This document shows, piece after piece, positions 1 to 10,353 of a stretch of 64,000 nt of DNA. The DNA lies in the NCBI GenBank assembly GCA_033557465.1, contig CM066035.1, positions 899,713,309-899,777,308 on the forward strand, given 5' to 3'. This DNA is from Ichthyophis bannanicus (taxonomy: Eukaryota; Chordata; Amphibia; Gymnophiona; Ichthyophiidae). The stretch's first letter is position 1; each line of letters starts with the position of its first letter. The notes below the pieces were generated by a model. That model was not told the DNA's origin and made no database searches. It saw only the letters and a list, made by a program, of their open reading frames with translations. A program made the position numbers and the translations under genes.

Positions 1-423
1 TTCACTCTTCTGCCCCTCATTACCTTTCTTCTCTCCTCTCTCCCTACACCCCTCCTCATGAACTCCATTCCTCCTCTGGTTTTCTTCTCTCTATGCCCTT
101 TTCGTCCATTGCCAACTCCAGACTTTGGTCTTTTCACCTTGCTGCCCTTTATGCCTGGAACAAACTCCCTGTATCTCTTTGTCAAATCTCTTCCCTTCCA
201 CTCTTTACATCCATGCTAAAAGTTTGTCATTTTGTTGCTGCTTTTGGATCCTCATCCCTTATTCTTCTTGCGTCTCCTTTCCCTATTGAACCCCTTGTTT
301 CTCTTGTTCTGTACTGTGTCTTGATTAGATTGTAAGCTCTATGAGCAGGGACTGTCTTCTATGTGTTTGTACAGCACCGCGTATGCTTTGCAGTGCTTTA
401 TAAATGATTAATAGTAGTAGTAG
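1..423 (+). mobile_element. L2-type LINE, 3' end fragment
   Basis: This is the last part of an L2-like non-LTR retrotransposon. Positions 93-335 read the C-terminal tail of its ORF2, with the phrase HLAALYAWNKLP that recurs as HLAAPYAWNSLP in the minus-strand L2 at 43490-43720. The 3' UTR holds a poly(A)-signal-like block and the phrase gagcagggactgtctt, and ends in a short (TAG)n run at about 409-423, the microsatellite tail usual for such elements. The element continues left of the window, so its 5' part cannot be judged. Only the tail is present, so it makes no functional protein here. Confidence 0.75.
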
Positions 424-485
424 TATATATGGAAGGGCAGACTAGATAGGCCATATGGTCTTTTTCTGCCGTCCATGTACCTATG
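424..485 (+). mobile_element. CR1-like LINE 3' tail scrap
   Basis: The short stretch reads ggaagggcagactagatagg and then ccatatggtctttttctgcc. It matches the tail at 23700-23750 and, in reverse, the tail at 47121-47190. Only the extreme 3' end is present, a typical 5'-truncated insertion directly after the L2 tail. Confidence 0.7.
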
Positions 486-829
486 CTGAAAGATCGATGC
501 ATACTGGTCTTTAGCCCTAACTCTGATAGTGACACAATCTTTTACTGGTAGTCTTCTTTTCTAACAGACTGTTCATTCTCAGTATCTTTCAGATTATCTT
601 CTTCAGTTTCACATCCTTTGATCTGTGATGTCCTTCAAGTCTCTGTACTAGCATCTTTACTATTTAACATCTTCATCAGCTCTCTAACAATGATTATTCA
701 GTATACATGACTCTGGTATTACTGTATATTATTACGCAAACAACGTTTTACTCATCATCCACACTCATTCCAGCTCACCCGACATGGCTCTAACAAATAA
801 CTGCTTAATTGAGATAGCTTCTTAGACTT
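486..829. other. No recognised feature
   Basis: AT-rich DNA without a convincing reading frame. It may belong to the RT part of D0, whose gag starts to be readable at about 830, but I could not recover RT motifs. Confidence 0.5.
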
Positions 830-1950
830 AATAGCCAAAAACGTCATCCACCTGGTTCATCTGGGGAAGATGTGCAGGAAGTACTGAGAGCGATAGGGCT
901 TCTTGAAATGTGGCTGCTGACCCCTCTGATATTGTGACATCTGGTCATTGGGTAGCGAAGAGTTTTTTGACAGCAGAGCAATCGCCTTTATTTAGAACAC
1001 TACATCCTTAACCTTGTTCCTGAAGAGATCATCTCCTAGGCAAGGGGTGCCTGTTAAATGAACACAGAAACCCATTTGGAGAAACTGCCACTAGATGGCC
1101 TCAGCCATAACCCATATCTTGCGGCCACTATGTGATATGCATCATAAGCCAAGCAAATGAGGCGGAATCCTGAAGACTACTGTGTAACTGGTCCTGTTGG
1201 GAAGTTGAAACCATTTGACAGAAGTCATCAAGCTGATGTAGCAGCATGTGATGGCAGTACAAGATCTGCATCTGGAGAACTAGTTAGCACTTTGGTATAT
1301 TCTTTTTCCTATGGTGCCAGGTGAATTAGAGAGGGAGGAGTGGCTCAGTGGTTGGGATAGGTTACCTCAGGCCGGAAGGCCGGGGGTTCAATTCCCACAT
1401 GGGGGACAAGCAACCTCAGGCTGGAGGGACTGGGGTCTCTAGTCCCATGGCCACTCCTTGTGGCCTTGGGCAAGCCACTTAACCCTCCATTGCCTCAGGT
1501 ACACTTAGATTGTGAGCCCTTCAGGGACAAGGGAATAGAAAGTACCTGTTAGTATACATGTAAACCACACTGATTCTAAAGAGCACGGTATAATAAATAA
1601 ATAAAAATTTAAAAAACACCCTTTACCTGGAGGAGCATACACCTACTATTTTGATGTTTTCATATATTTGCGGGCAGCTTCCAATATCACCAATTGGTGT
1701 GGGAGCTGTGGATGATCATGGACTGGTGCTAGAAGAATTTTGTATTTCAGTTTGCTGCATCCTGAAGTGGATTGGGTGGAAACAGGAATTTTCCAAATGG
1801 ACAGCTAAATATTCTGAAGGACCTAGTGGACTGGCAACGCAATGATTTCCTTAGGTACAATGTAAGACTGCAGGATTGACTGGAAGTCTCATTTGTTAGC
1901 TGGCATCTGGGTGACACTTAGGAAGGTGCTTTCATGATTTTCCATAGGAA
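830..1950 (-). pseudogene. D0: decayed DIRS gag, C-terminal two thirds
   Basis: Read on the minus strand in broken frames, this matches the gag of D9 and D3. In order there are VPKEIIALPVH (D9 has VPKEAVTLPIH), QLPHQLVILEAARKYMKTSK (D3 has QLPHHSIVVESAMRKVKSKK), then YAPPG for YPPG, and near 1018-1060 PCLGDDLFRNKVKD (others PCRGENLFGKPM). Stops and frameshifts are frequent and a SINE at 1325-1612 interrupts it. The N-terminal part of the same gag appears to continue at 7226-7500, on the far side of the nested element D1. In intact DIRS elements this protein is the structural (gag-like) product; here it is a fossil. Confidence 0.65.
1325..1612 (+). mobile_element. tRNA-derived SINE with MIR-like core
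   Basis: The 5' part resembles pol III boxes: an A-box-like gtggctcagtggttgggata and a B-box-like gggttcaattccc. The middle carries the core phrase gcaagccacttaaccctcca and the end has an A-rich (aataaataaataaaaa) tail. The same unit recurs at 13076, 34846 and, reversed, 13300 and 31684. It interrupts the D0 gag fossil. Confidence 0.8.
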
Positions 1951-2197
1951 CTTGGGATAGTGTAGTTACTCACCTCTAACAGGTGTTCTCCAGGGACAGC
2001 AAGAAGTCAATCCTCACATATGGGACTCCCCAGCTACAGGTTACTGAAAACCAACAGCAAAAAGAGGGGCTCCCTCATGGGGAGCAGCAAGCAGCAGCAA
2101 TTTAGTCTGTGTCCACAGACCACAGTAGGACCAATGTGTCCGATGAATCCAGAACTCCGGTAGCCTGAACACAGAAGAGTCAGAGCGTAGGATTTGC

Positions 2198-3250
2198 CTA
2201 GATCCCGAAAACGTTACGGAGCACAGCCTGACTGAAGGCACTGTCCCGTTGGGACTCTCTTTCCAGGCAGTAATGGGCTGCGAAGGTATGGGCTGAAGAC
2301 CAGTTGGTGGCCCAGCAGATGTCCACCATTGGGACAGAATGCATGTTTGCCACCGATGCCGCCATGCCCCTGACACGGTGCACCATACCGCGGCCTTCCA
2401 GTGGGAGCCTCATCTGCTCATAAGCAAGGGCGATACAATCCACCAACCCAAGTGGACAGCGTACGCTTGGTCACCGCCTCCCCCAGCCTACTGGAGTCGT
2501 AGGAGATGAAAAGCTGAGAAGCTTTCCGGTGGCCCCGAGTGCATTGGATATAGAAGAACAAGGCCCTCTTACAGTCCAAGGTATGAAGGACATCTCTGCC
2601 CGACTGGAGTGAGGTCTTGGAAAGAAGTTACGAAGCACCACTTCCTGGTTGAGGTGGAAGGGCGACACTTCCTTCGGCAGGAATTTGGGGTACGTGCGAA
2701 GCACCACTCTGTTCTTGTAGAACCTGGTATAAGGTGCCTCTGCCACAGGGGCCTGGAGCTCGCTAACTCTGCGAGCAGAGGTGAGCACAACCAGAAAACC
2801 ACCTTCCAAGAGATGTAGCGAAGGTGGCAGGTAGCCAGAGGCTCGAAGGGTGGGCAAGTGAGCTGCCCCAACATAATGTTGAGGTCCCATTCGGTTGCTG
2901 GCGGGCAAACCGGGGGCTTCGATAAGAGCAGGCCCCGAAGGAAATGGGACACCAATGGCTGGACCAAGAGGGGTTTACCATCCACACCGGATGGTGATGC
3001 GCCATCAGGGCACTCAAGTGCACTCGGACGGAGTGAGACTTGAGCCCGGACTGAGAGAAGTGGAGAAGGTACTGTAATACCAGAGCCACCAGGCAGGATC
3101 AGCTCTATGCTCAGTGCACCAAGCAGAGAACCTGCGCCATTTGAGGGCATAAGCCTTCCTAGTAGAGGCCTTGAGAGAGGCTAGCAGAATGTTCTCCACT
3201 TCAACCGGGAGGTTGAACTGGGCCAAAGTCACTCTCTCAGCAGCCACGCT
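2198..3250 (-). pseudogene. D1 tyrosine recombinase, broken
   Basis: Fragments of a DIRS tyrosine recombinase read in several frames. The N-terminal phrase ASTRKAYALKWRRFSAWC lies near 3150. The region of the first catalytic Arg lies at about 2760 (TSARRVSELQA). The C-terminal block at 2198-2446 has the H-x-x-R box VHRVRGMAAS, then WSSAHTFAAHYCLE with the catalytic Tyr. The family cuts and joins DNA through a covalent 3'-phosphotyrosine. All four catalytic positions can be found, but frame breaks between 2450 and 3150 exclude a full-length product. Confidence 0.85.
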
Positions 3251-5042
3251 GTCAGCAACAGGGATCCCAGGATGGGATGCAGAAAAGAGCACTCCTGTTG
3301 AGTTTGGAGTCCCAGGACAGTCCCCAAGGTGAAGGGGGCCTCCATCGTCAACTGTAGAAGCAGCGGGAACCAGGGCTGCCTGGGCCACCGAGGAGCTATC
3401 AGGATGAGCGAGGCCCTCTCGCGGAGGGTCCTGAACAAGGTCTTGGCGATTAGCGTCGTCGGAGGGAAGGCATACTTGAGGCCTTCAGACCATGAGACTA
3501 GGAACACGTCCACTGCCACCCTGGAGGGGTGGGCCTGCCGGGAGCAGAAGCGGGGCAACTGAAAGTTGTCTGGACTGGCGAACAGGTCCATCACGGGCTC
3601 CCCCCCAGAGCCGGAAAAGCCAATTGGCTAACCCCGGGATCCAGCTGCCACTTGTGCAGCTGGAGAACTCTGCTTTCGGCCAGAAGGTTGTCCTGGTCTG
3701 GCAGGTACAATGCCTGCAGGAGGATACCCTGTCAGATCGTGTACAAACAGAGGACTAGAGCCTCCTGACAAAGGGTCCGAGATCCCATACCCCTTTGTTT
3801 GTTCATGTAGAACATCACCACTTGGTTGTCCGTCTGGACCAGAACCGGCTGGTGATGCAGGTGGTGATGGAAGACCCTCAGGGCTAGGGATATGGCTTGG
3901 AGCTCCAGGATGTTGAACTGCTGGGAGCTCTCATCAGGTGACTGGTTGCCCTGGGTGCAGAGATCTCCACAGGGGGATCCCCAGATGAGTAGGGAAGCAT
4001 CTGTGGTGAGGACCCTCGAGGGGCATGGGGTCTGAAAAGTCATGCCCCGCCTCGAGATACTGGGGCGACTGCCACCAGACCAGGTAATCTGCCAACTGAC
4101 AGGTCACAGAAACTCTGTCTCTGAGGCGGCCTGTGGCCTGGGGCCACTGGTCCCAGAGACACTACTGCGCCACCCTCATGTGGAGGTGAGCGTCTGGGGT
4201 GATGTGGACCATGGAAGCCATGTGCCCGAGGAGGCACAGGAGAAGCCGGGCCGGCACTGAGGGACGGTACTATATGTCCCAAGCTAGAGACCTGAGACGA
4301 TCGGCTTGGTCTCTGGACAAGAAAGCTTTCGAGTGAAGGGTGTCTATCTTTGCCCCAATGAACTCCAGACACTGTGTCAGGAGGAGGTGAGAATTGTGAT
4401 AGTTTATGACAAAGCCCAAGTGTTGCAGAATCTGGATGGTGCGTGTGGTGACCTGCTGTACCGCTGAGGCCGTGCCTCACTTTATGAGCCAGTCGTCTAG
4501 GTAGGGAAAGACAAAGACACCTGGAGCCGAACAAAGGTGGCCATGACTGCCACACATTTTGTGAAGACTCTTGGGGCAGATGCTAGGCTGAAGGGGAGCA
4601 CCCTGCATTGAAAGTGCCTGCCCCCCACTACGAACCACAGGTACTGCCTGTGGTTGGGGTGGATGAGGATGTGGGTATAAGCATCCTGGAGGTCTAAGAA
4701 GCATAGCCAGTCTCCCTGCTGGAGGTATGGCAGCAATGTTCCAAGGGAGAGCATCTTGAATTTCTCCCTCACCAGTTATTTGTTGAGGTTGCGCAGGTCG
4801 AGGATGAGCCTTAGGCCCACTGTCCTCTTTGGCACGAGGAAGTACCTGGAGTAGAACCCCTTGCCCTTGAGGTGGTGAGGCACCGGTTCCACCACTTTGT
4901 CCTCGAGAAGACCTGCCAACTCCTTCATAAGAAGGTTCCAGTGGAGACCTGAAGGTCTCTCCTGGGAAGTAAGGAGGTGGTGGAGAAGGTAACCCTCCCT
5001 GACTACCCTTAGTGCCAGGAATCGGTGGTGATGGTGACCCAA
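3229..5042 (-). pseudogene. D1 RT / RNase H / Dam-like polyprotein, broken
   Basis: The order on the minus strand is RT at 5042-4477, connection and thumb at about 4477-4050, RNase H at 4043-3732, methylase-like domain at 3594-3229. RT shows PKRTVGLRLILDLRNLNK and the catalytic box FPYLDDWLIK at about 4480-4510. RNase H shows LTTDASL, ILELQAI and VQTDNQVVMFY, keeping the Asp that is mutated in D4. The last domain shows DLFASPDN, YAFPPTTLI and APRWPRQPWFP. Several frameshifts separate the blocks. Confidence 0.85.
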
Positions 5043-5044
5043 TG

Positions 5045-6793
5045 GGGTGGGGCAGCGGTCTTTTTAGAGAGCCTGGCCCTTGCCATGAACTCCAGCTCGG
5101 CAGCCTTGTCGGTCATGGGTTTGCAAAAGAGGTTCTCTCCTTGGCAGGGGACATTGACCAATTTGTCCTGAACCCTCTGCTCGAGGTCGGAAGACTACAG
5201 CCAAGCTTGGCAGCGTGCACCGATGCCAGCTGCCACTACTTGAGCTGCCAACTCGAACCCATCAAAGGCCACCCGAGACATAAATTTGGAGCATTCACGG
5301 ATTGCTTTGGCTAGGTTCTTGAACTGCTGTAAAGGTTCCTCAGATAAACCAGCCGAGAACCCAGCGAGTTCCTTCGCCAGGTCTCTCAGGTACATGCCCA
5401 TGTATAGCTGGAAGGCCTGAATATGGCCGATGACTGCCACGCATTTTGTGAAGACTCTTGGGGCCGATGAGCATTGAGCCCTGGTAGCACTTCCTGCCGA
5501 GGGCATCCAGGGTGCAGGCCTCCCTGCTAGGGGGCACTGAGGAGTGTGCCTGCTGACTTTTCAGCCGACACATGGCCAACTCCACCACTATGGAGTTATG
5601 CGGCAGTTGTGACTTCTAGAAGCCCGGGCTCCGGTGGACTCGATACATTGAATCGAGCCATTTGCTTACCACCGGCACCAAAGCAAGTGTCTCCCACATT
5701 CAAAACATCAGCAATTTCAGGATGGGAGGAATGGGCACTGTGAGTGACTCTGCGAAGGGGTCTCGTACTGGAGGATTTCCAATTCATCTGCCCGAGGATC
5801 TTCCTGCGACTCTGTTGGGAATGCCAGGGCCTTAGACATGTCCTTGACAAAATCAAGGAAGCCTATATCCTCGTGTGGAGACCTCTGTCGGGGCTCCAAG
5901 ATGGGAGAGTCAGACGGGACGTCACGGTGGCGACGGGTATTGAGGGACTCGTCATCCTCTGTCTCCCAGTCAGAGAGGTCCGTCGAGGATTCGTAGGAGG
6001 GCTGCTTTGTGGGCTTCAGGGCTCCCGATGCCCTGCGGCCGGTGCCTGGCAGACTTGCCGGGGATTACCGCGGTCCCGTCAAGCGGGATTCTGATCGCGA
6101 CTTCGGTTGAGGATCGACTCAGCCTCTGGGGACATCTTGGACGTCAAGGGCCCGGTGGTCGGGGTGGATGAACCGGTCATGCCAGACAACAGCACCCGCT
6201 GCTGGTCCATGAAGGCAAACTGTGCTCCAGGGCTGCCATTCTGGACTCCAGACCAGAATGCTCCGCAGCCTTCGGCGTGGGCACTGAGGGACTCCGGCCC
6301 AACGCCAGCTCCCCTGAAGGGGAATCCTTGACAAGGATAGTGTCTGGGGACCAAGGCCGGTCCGCGGTCAGATCTTTTCGTGGGACCTTCGCAGGCCACT
6401 CCTTCTCAGACGCCTTGAACAAACATCTCGGACTGCGGAGCCAGGCTCGAGGAGCCCCCAGCCGGTTGGAACCATCCAAGGATGCCGCCTTTGAGGGTTT
6501 CTTCTTCCTGGGTTCCTTCGAGGGAGACCTCCTTTCTGAGGACCCACAATGAGGCTTGAGTTCGGAGGGTTCTACCCAAGATGTCGGGGCCACAGATGAG
6601 GCCTTGGCCTTCGGAGGCACCGGGAACTCAGGGAAAAACTTGTCATGCTGCTGTTGGCAGCTCTTGAGGGTCTTACTGGACATCCTCTTGCAGAGACCGC
6701 AGATTGATGGGTTATGATCTGGCCCCAGGCAGCGGAGATGTCAAAGGCATAATTTTGAAGCACCGATCACACTTCTTAGAAGCTGGTAGCCAT
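5045..6793 (-). pseudogene. D1 gag, broken
   Basis: The gag-like ORF1 begins at an ATG at 6793 followed by a damaged Cys finger (CDRC recoverable after a frame change). A Ser/Pro/Lys-rich middle runs through about 6680-6180. The conserved core LYMGMYLRDLAKELAG lies near 5350-5410. The C-terminal basic tail near 5100 overlaps the start of the RT frame. Stops and indels break it repeatedly. The role (nucleic-acid-binding structural protein) is inferred from position and the finger. Confidence 0.75.
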
Positions 6794-7225
6794 GGGGGAA
6801 AAAAGTACCTCTGTGAGGTCGAAGACTCTCCAGGCTGCCAGCAGAAGAAAAAAAAGACGTGAAGATGCCGGGAAAGAAAGAACGAAAAAAAAAACCCCTA
6901 CAAAAAAGGACCGAACTCGACATGGAGGCAACATGGTCAGCAGATGGGAAGAGTACCGGTGCAATACCGGAGGCAAGTATGAAACTCAAAGAGAAAAAAA
7001 ATCAACTTTTTCCGGCGACAAGTCAAACAACGTCTGAAGGGCTCTACAGAAAAAAGAAGACCAAGCAAGATGGCACCCTTGGGCGGGAAAGGGACCACGC
7101 ATGCGTGGTGGCATCTTCCAAAAGCTTTCTTTGAAAGCTGGGGCATGCTTCCGTGAGGGCTCCGTCGGTGCCGATGTCAACCATATATGAGGACTGACTT
7201 CCTGCTTGTTCCCGAAGAAAGGAAT

Positions 7226-7500
7226 ATTCTTCTTCTGGATCCTGAGGTACCATTTCTTCTCGGGCAGGTTACCAAGGTTGTGGTGGGATGACTTCATCTG
7301 CACAAGGTCCCTGTGATGGGAACAGACTATGCTGTTTGGCAACTGGGAAGAGATTATGCTGTTTGTAGATTGGGAATCATCTCTGAGTCTTGGTGAATCA
7401 TAAGGCTCTGGTAAAAAAGCTCCTATAAGAGGAAGACTATGACTTCAGAAGCTGTATCTAGTCTAATGATGTTAAGACCAGTGGCACAGCATCTGCGTGG
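7226..7500 (-). pseudogene. D0: probable gag N-terminal half beyond D1
   Basis: The minus strand reads an acidic gag-like stretch, VPQDPEEEYSFLRE, just outside the D1 right end. Its counterpart on the other side of D1 (about 1950) continues with gag sequence leading to VPKEIIALPVH. This fits one gag split by D1. The upstream part to about 7500 is only weakly gag-like, and the boundary with the D2 terminal repeat is not visible. Confidence 0.4.
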
Positions 7501-7554
7501 GATAGAGGCTGAAGGTCATATTGAACCCTGGGAGCATGACTGCACTATCTTGTA

Positions 7555-7708
7555 CACATTTTCTGAGTTGCTGCATGAGAGGTACAAATCCTGCACACAT
7601 CTGTACCTCTTCCCACCTGTTGTCACTACATAGAATCTAGTTAAAAGCTGAAATAGAATACAACTTCAAGGGGAGGTGAAAGGATACATCTTACTGTCCA
7701 CAGAGAAA
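7555..7708 (-). repeat. D2 3' inverted terminal repeat, partial
   Basis: It pairs with the right end near 30601-30670 in inverted orientation. The inner part, caacttcaaggggaggtg at about 7662, corresponds to the caactcctaggggaggtg found just before the internal complementary region of D3 and D9. D3 begins directly after it. Confidence 0.6.
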
Positions 7709-8085
7709 GCACAGTTACTTACCTGTAACAGGTGATCTCTGGGAACAGCAGGAATAAGTCTTCACATATGGGTACGTCGGTATCGACGGAGCCTGCACGG
7801 GAATGCTCCCCAGCATCCAATCAGAAAGCTTTTGGGAGCATCCCTCGCACCTGCGCACTGACTTCCCGCCTTCTCCACTGCCTCTCCTCAGTTGAGTTTC
7901 ATAGCTGAGACAAAGGAGAGAAAGAGGAAAGGAAGATAGATATAGAGATACAACTCCTAGGGGAGGTGGGTGGGTTGTGAAGACTTATTCCTGCTGTTCC
8001 CAGAGATCACCTGTTACAGGTAAGTAACTGTGCTATCTCCAGGAACAAGCAGGAATGAGTCTTCACATATGGGGACTCCCAAGCT
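7709..8085. repeat. D3 3' ITR plus internal complementary region
   Basis: The terminal arm acctgtaacaggtgatctct through cacatatggg (7730-7771) is repeated as a reverse complement at about 7978-8027. The next block, ctatctccaggaacaagcag to cacatatggg (8031-8072), is the reverse complement of the other end of the element at 12789-12823. A block complementary to both termini defines the internal complementary region of DIRS elements, used to complete and circularise the cDNA. Confidence 0.85.
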
Positions 8086-8199
8086 ATAGATGCCAGGGGG
8101 AGATCCCATAAAATGCGTATCCCCGGATCAGGAGTGCATTTTCAACACAGGAATCTCCGGCATCCCATGAGGGATGGAGGGTAGGAGTTGAGAAGAGAG

Positions 8200-8913
8200 G
8201 AGCTGTAAGGAAAAACAGCGAACCTAAGGACTACAGAAGAGGAGTCCATGGTATGTATGATAAGTACCATTAAAATTATTTAATGAACAGTTATATGGAG
8301 CTTACCTACTGGATTGTAGGAAGTAGAAAGCGTGATAGAGTCTACTGGATATGCAGTAGCGGAATCCTCAAGGTGACCTCACAGCAGTGAGGATGAAGGT
8401 CCAAACCTGGAATTAGCAGGTGATCCAGGTGTCAACTGGGGTAGGATAAGAACGGCAGGTCTTCAATGGAAAGCTTTATGGGAAAAAGCTGAAAACTCTT
8501 TTAGGTACAGAGTCATTAGCATTGAGGACTAAAAGAAGAAGACTGACCGATTTGGACAACTAGCCCAGTCCTGGAGGGAAGAAGGGGTATGGAAAAAAGC
8601 CCATATTCCCAAGGAGAACAGATGTGTACATAAAAACTAATGAAGATGTACACTGTCTTTCCTAGCTGATGAGAGATAGGAAAGATACTGAAGCCTGATG
8701 CTTCAAGGATAGGGAGACCTAGAGTAAAGTGGAAGCTGTTAGCAGCACAGTAGTGGTTGTGTGCATAACAGCCCCCACATACTGAGGAACAGTATGAAAA
8801 ATGGAAGCCCACTGTCTGGAACCTCTAAGAAGGTAAAACTTTTTATAGCATAGACAGTGAGGGAGATAGTATGTAATACTTATCGACCTGTAAAAAACCT
8901 CCCAACAGATACA

Positions 8914-8972
<59 letters not shown>

Positions 8973-10350
8973 GGATATATATATACCTATATATATGTAT
9001 ATGTGGATATGTGTAGAGATATGTATCGACATATATATATAGATATATATGAATATATATATGTGGGGGCATAAATTATGCACACACAGCCTACAGACAT
9101 ATGTATGTAGAGGCATATATAGAGATATTTACATACATGAAAATAAGTCTGAAGATACATGTCTACCACTAACCCCCATAAGAACATTCACATGGGGAAT
9201 GTGAAGGGGAAAGATTCATCCAATAACAAGAGGGTGAAACCCACTTGACAGATATATAGAGAATCTATTTCCGTGGGCTAAAAGGATGCAGGAATGCAAT
9301 CCAGTGAAATAACCAGGATGGTTGCGTGAAAAACAGAGGATAATATCAGTCTGTAAAGAGCAAGTCGGGAGTCCTTTAGAACTCTGACATGGCAGATAGA
9401 AGAAGATACCAGGAGGACCGACTGGAGGGACATAGGGGTATCATGCGTTACTAGTAGCCTTGGATATTCACGCAGAAAAAGCTTATATTCTGTATTATAA
9501 CAGGAGACAAGAGGGTGTGGAGAACCCTCACAGTCATGGGAATGATTTATAAGCTTTTTCCTACTATATGGAATAGCCCTCAGAGACAAAGTTCAATGCT
9601 CTGTAGCAAGGCCCCATAGTAGAAAGCTTCTCTGAAGATTGCAGAGAGCATTGTGCAGGAGAATTATGAGAAAAAACTGACTGAAGTCAGGTGTGTTGCC
9701 ACATCCTAGGAAAAGGAGATGGCTAGAAAGAAGATAATGTAAGAAGCCTAAAGTGAGTAGGATTATGCAAGATAGATGAGGACTAGCTTGGAATCACTAC
9801 TGAGGCTAGACAAAAATTGTGGAAGATAGACTGGAACCTGTGGAAAAGTACCAGTAGATCAATCACTGGAACTCCTGCATGCACAGCAGCTGAAAAGACA
9901 GCAGAGAGAATCTTCCTGTGCAAAGCAAAGAGAAACAGACAAAGGGAGAGGAAATATTCCTGTCCCTGTCTGATGAGTTATCTTGAGAATGTATTCAAGG
10001 AAACAAAAAGTCTACACTGGAATGAAAGGCTAGAGAAGCTTTTCAGTATGGTACCACTCAGTCAGGGGAACCCTGGATGAGAGGGTAGAGAAAACAGGTA
10101 ATTGGAGGGTGACTTACCCATATGGCGAGTCAGCTGAAGGAAAAAATGTTCATGTTGGGACAGAAACTATCATGGGATAGTTGTAACTTCCCTTCTTAAT
10201 AGTAAGAAGAGGAGAATTCTGTAACCCATGGACAAGAATATCCTGACAGCTTAGCATACTGAAAAAAGGAAAACCCAGTGTAGAGCTTTAAGAAAAAACA
10301 GTGAACAAACTTCTGCTAAGAAGAAGTTAACTGTAGATTGCAACCTTCAG
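8200..10350. other. Unrecognised sequence in place of RT and recombinase in D3
   Basis: No RT, RNase H, methylase or recombinase motif is visible on either strand. The plus strand is purine-rich and the longest open stretches are under 120 codons. An AT microsatellite occupies 8907-9062. The sequence ends just before the gag stop at 10354 on one side and the D3 3' UTR (about 8100-8200, similar to D9) on the other. It could be captured host DNA, a heavily rearranged remnant, or a family-specific non-autonomous body. Confidence 0.6.
8907..9062. repeat. (TA)n / (TATG)n microsatellite
   Basis: Nearly pure alternating TA with occasional G and C. Any reading frame here (runs of I, Y, H) is a repeat translation and not a gene. 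Confidence 0.95.
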
Positions 10351-10353
10351 AAC

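Larger units (their letters stand above)
1957..7225 (-). mobile_element. D1: degenerate DIRS retrotransposon, near full length
   Basis: All expected parts of a DIRS element are present in order on the minus strand: 5' ITR (about 7080-7225), gag, RT, RNase H, methylase-like domain, tyrosine recombinase, and terminal sequence at 1965-2035. The left end has one arm only (ctctaacaggtgttctccag then cacatatgggactccc). The roughly 270-bp ITR plus palindrome seen at the same place in D4 and D8 is missing, consistent with a collapse between ITR and internal complementary region. Many stops and frameshifts show it is dead. D0 gag sequence lies on both sides, so D1 is nested in D0. Confidence 0.85.

Noticed and set aside
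8719..9187. Overlapping open frames on the minus strand rich in Ile, Tyr and His
   Set aside because: They are translations of the (TA)n/(TATG)n microsatellite.
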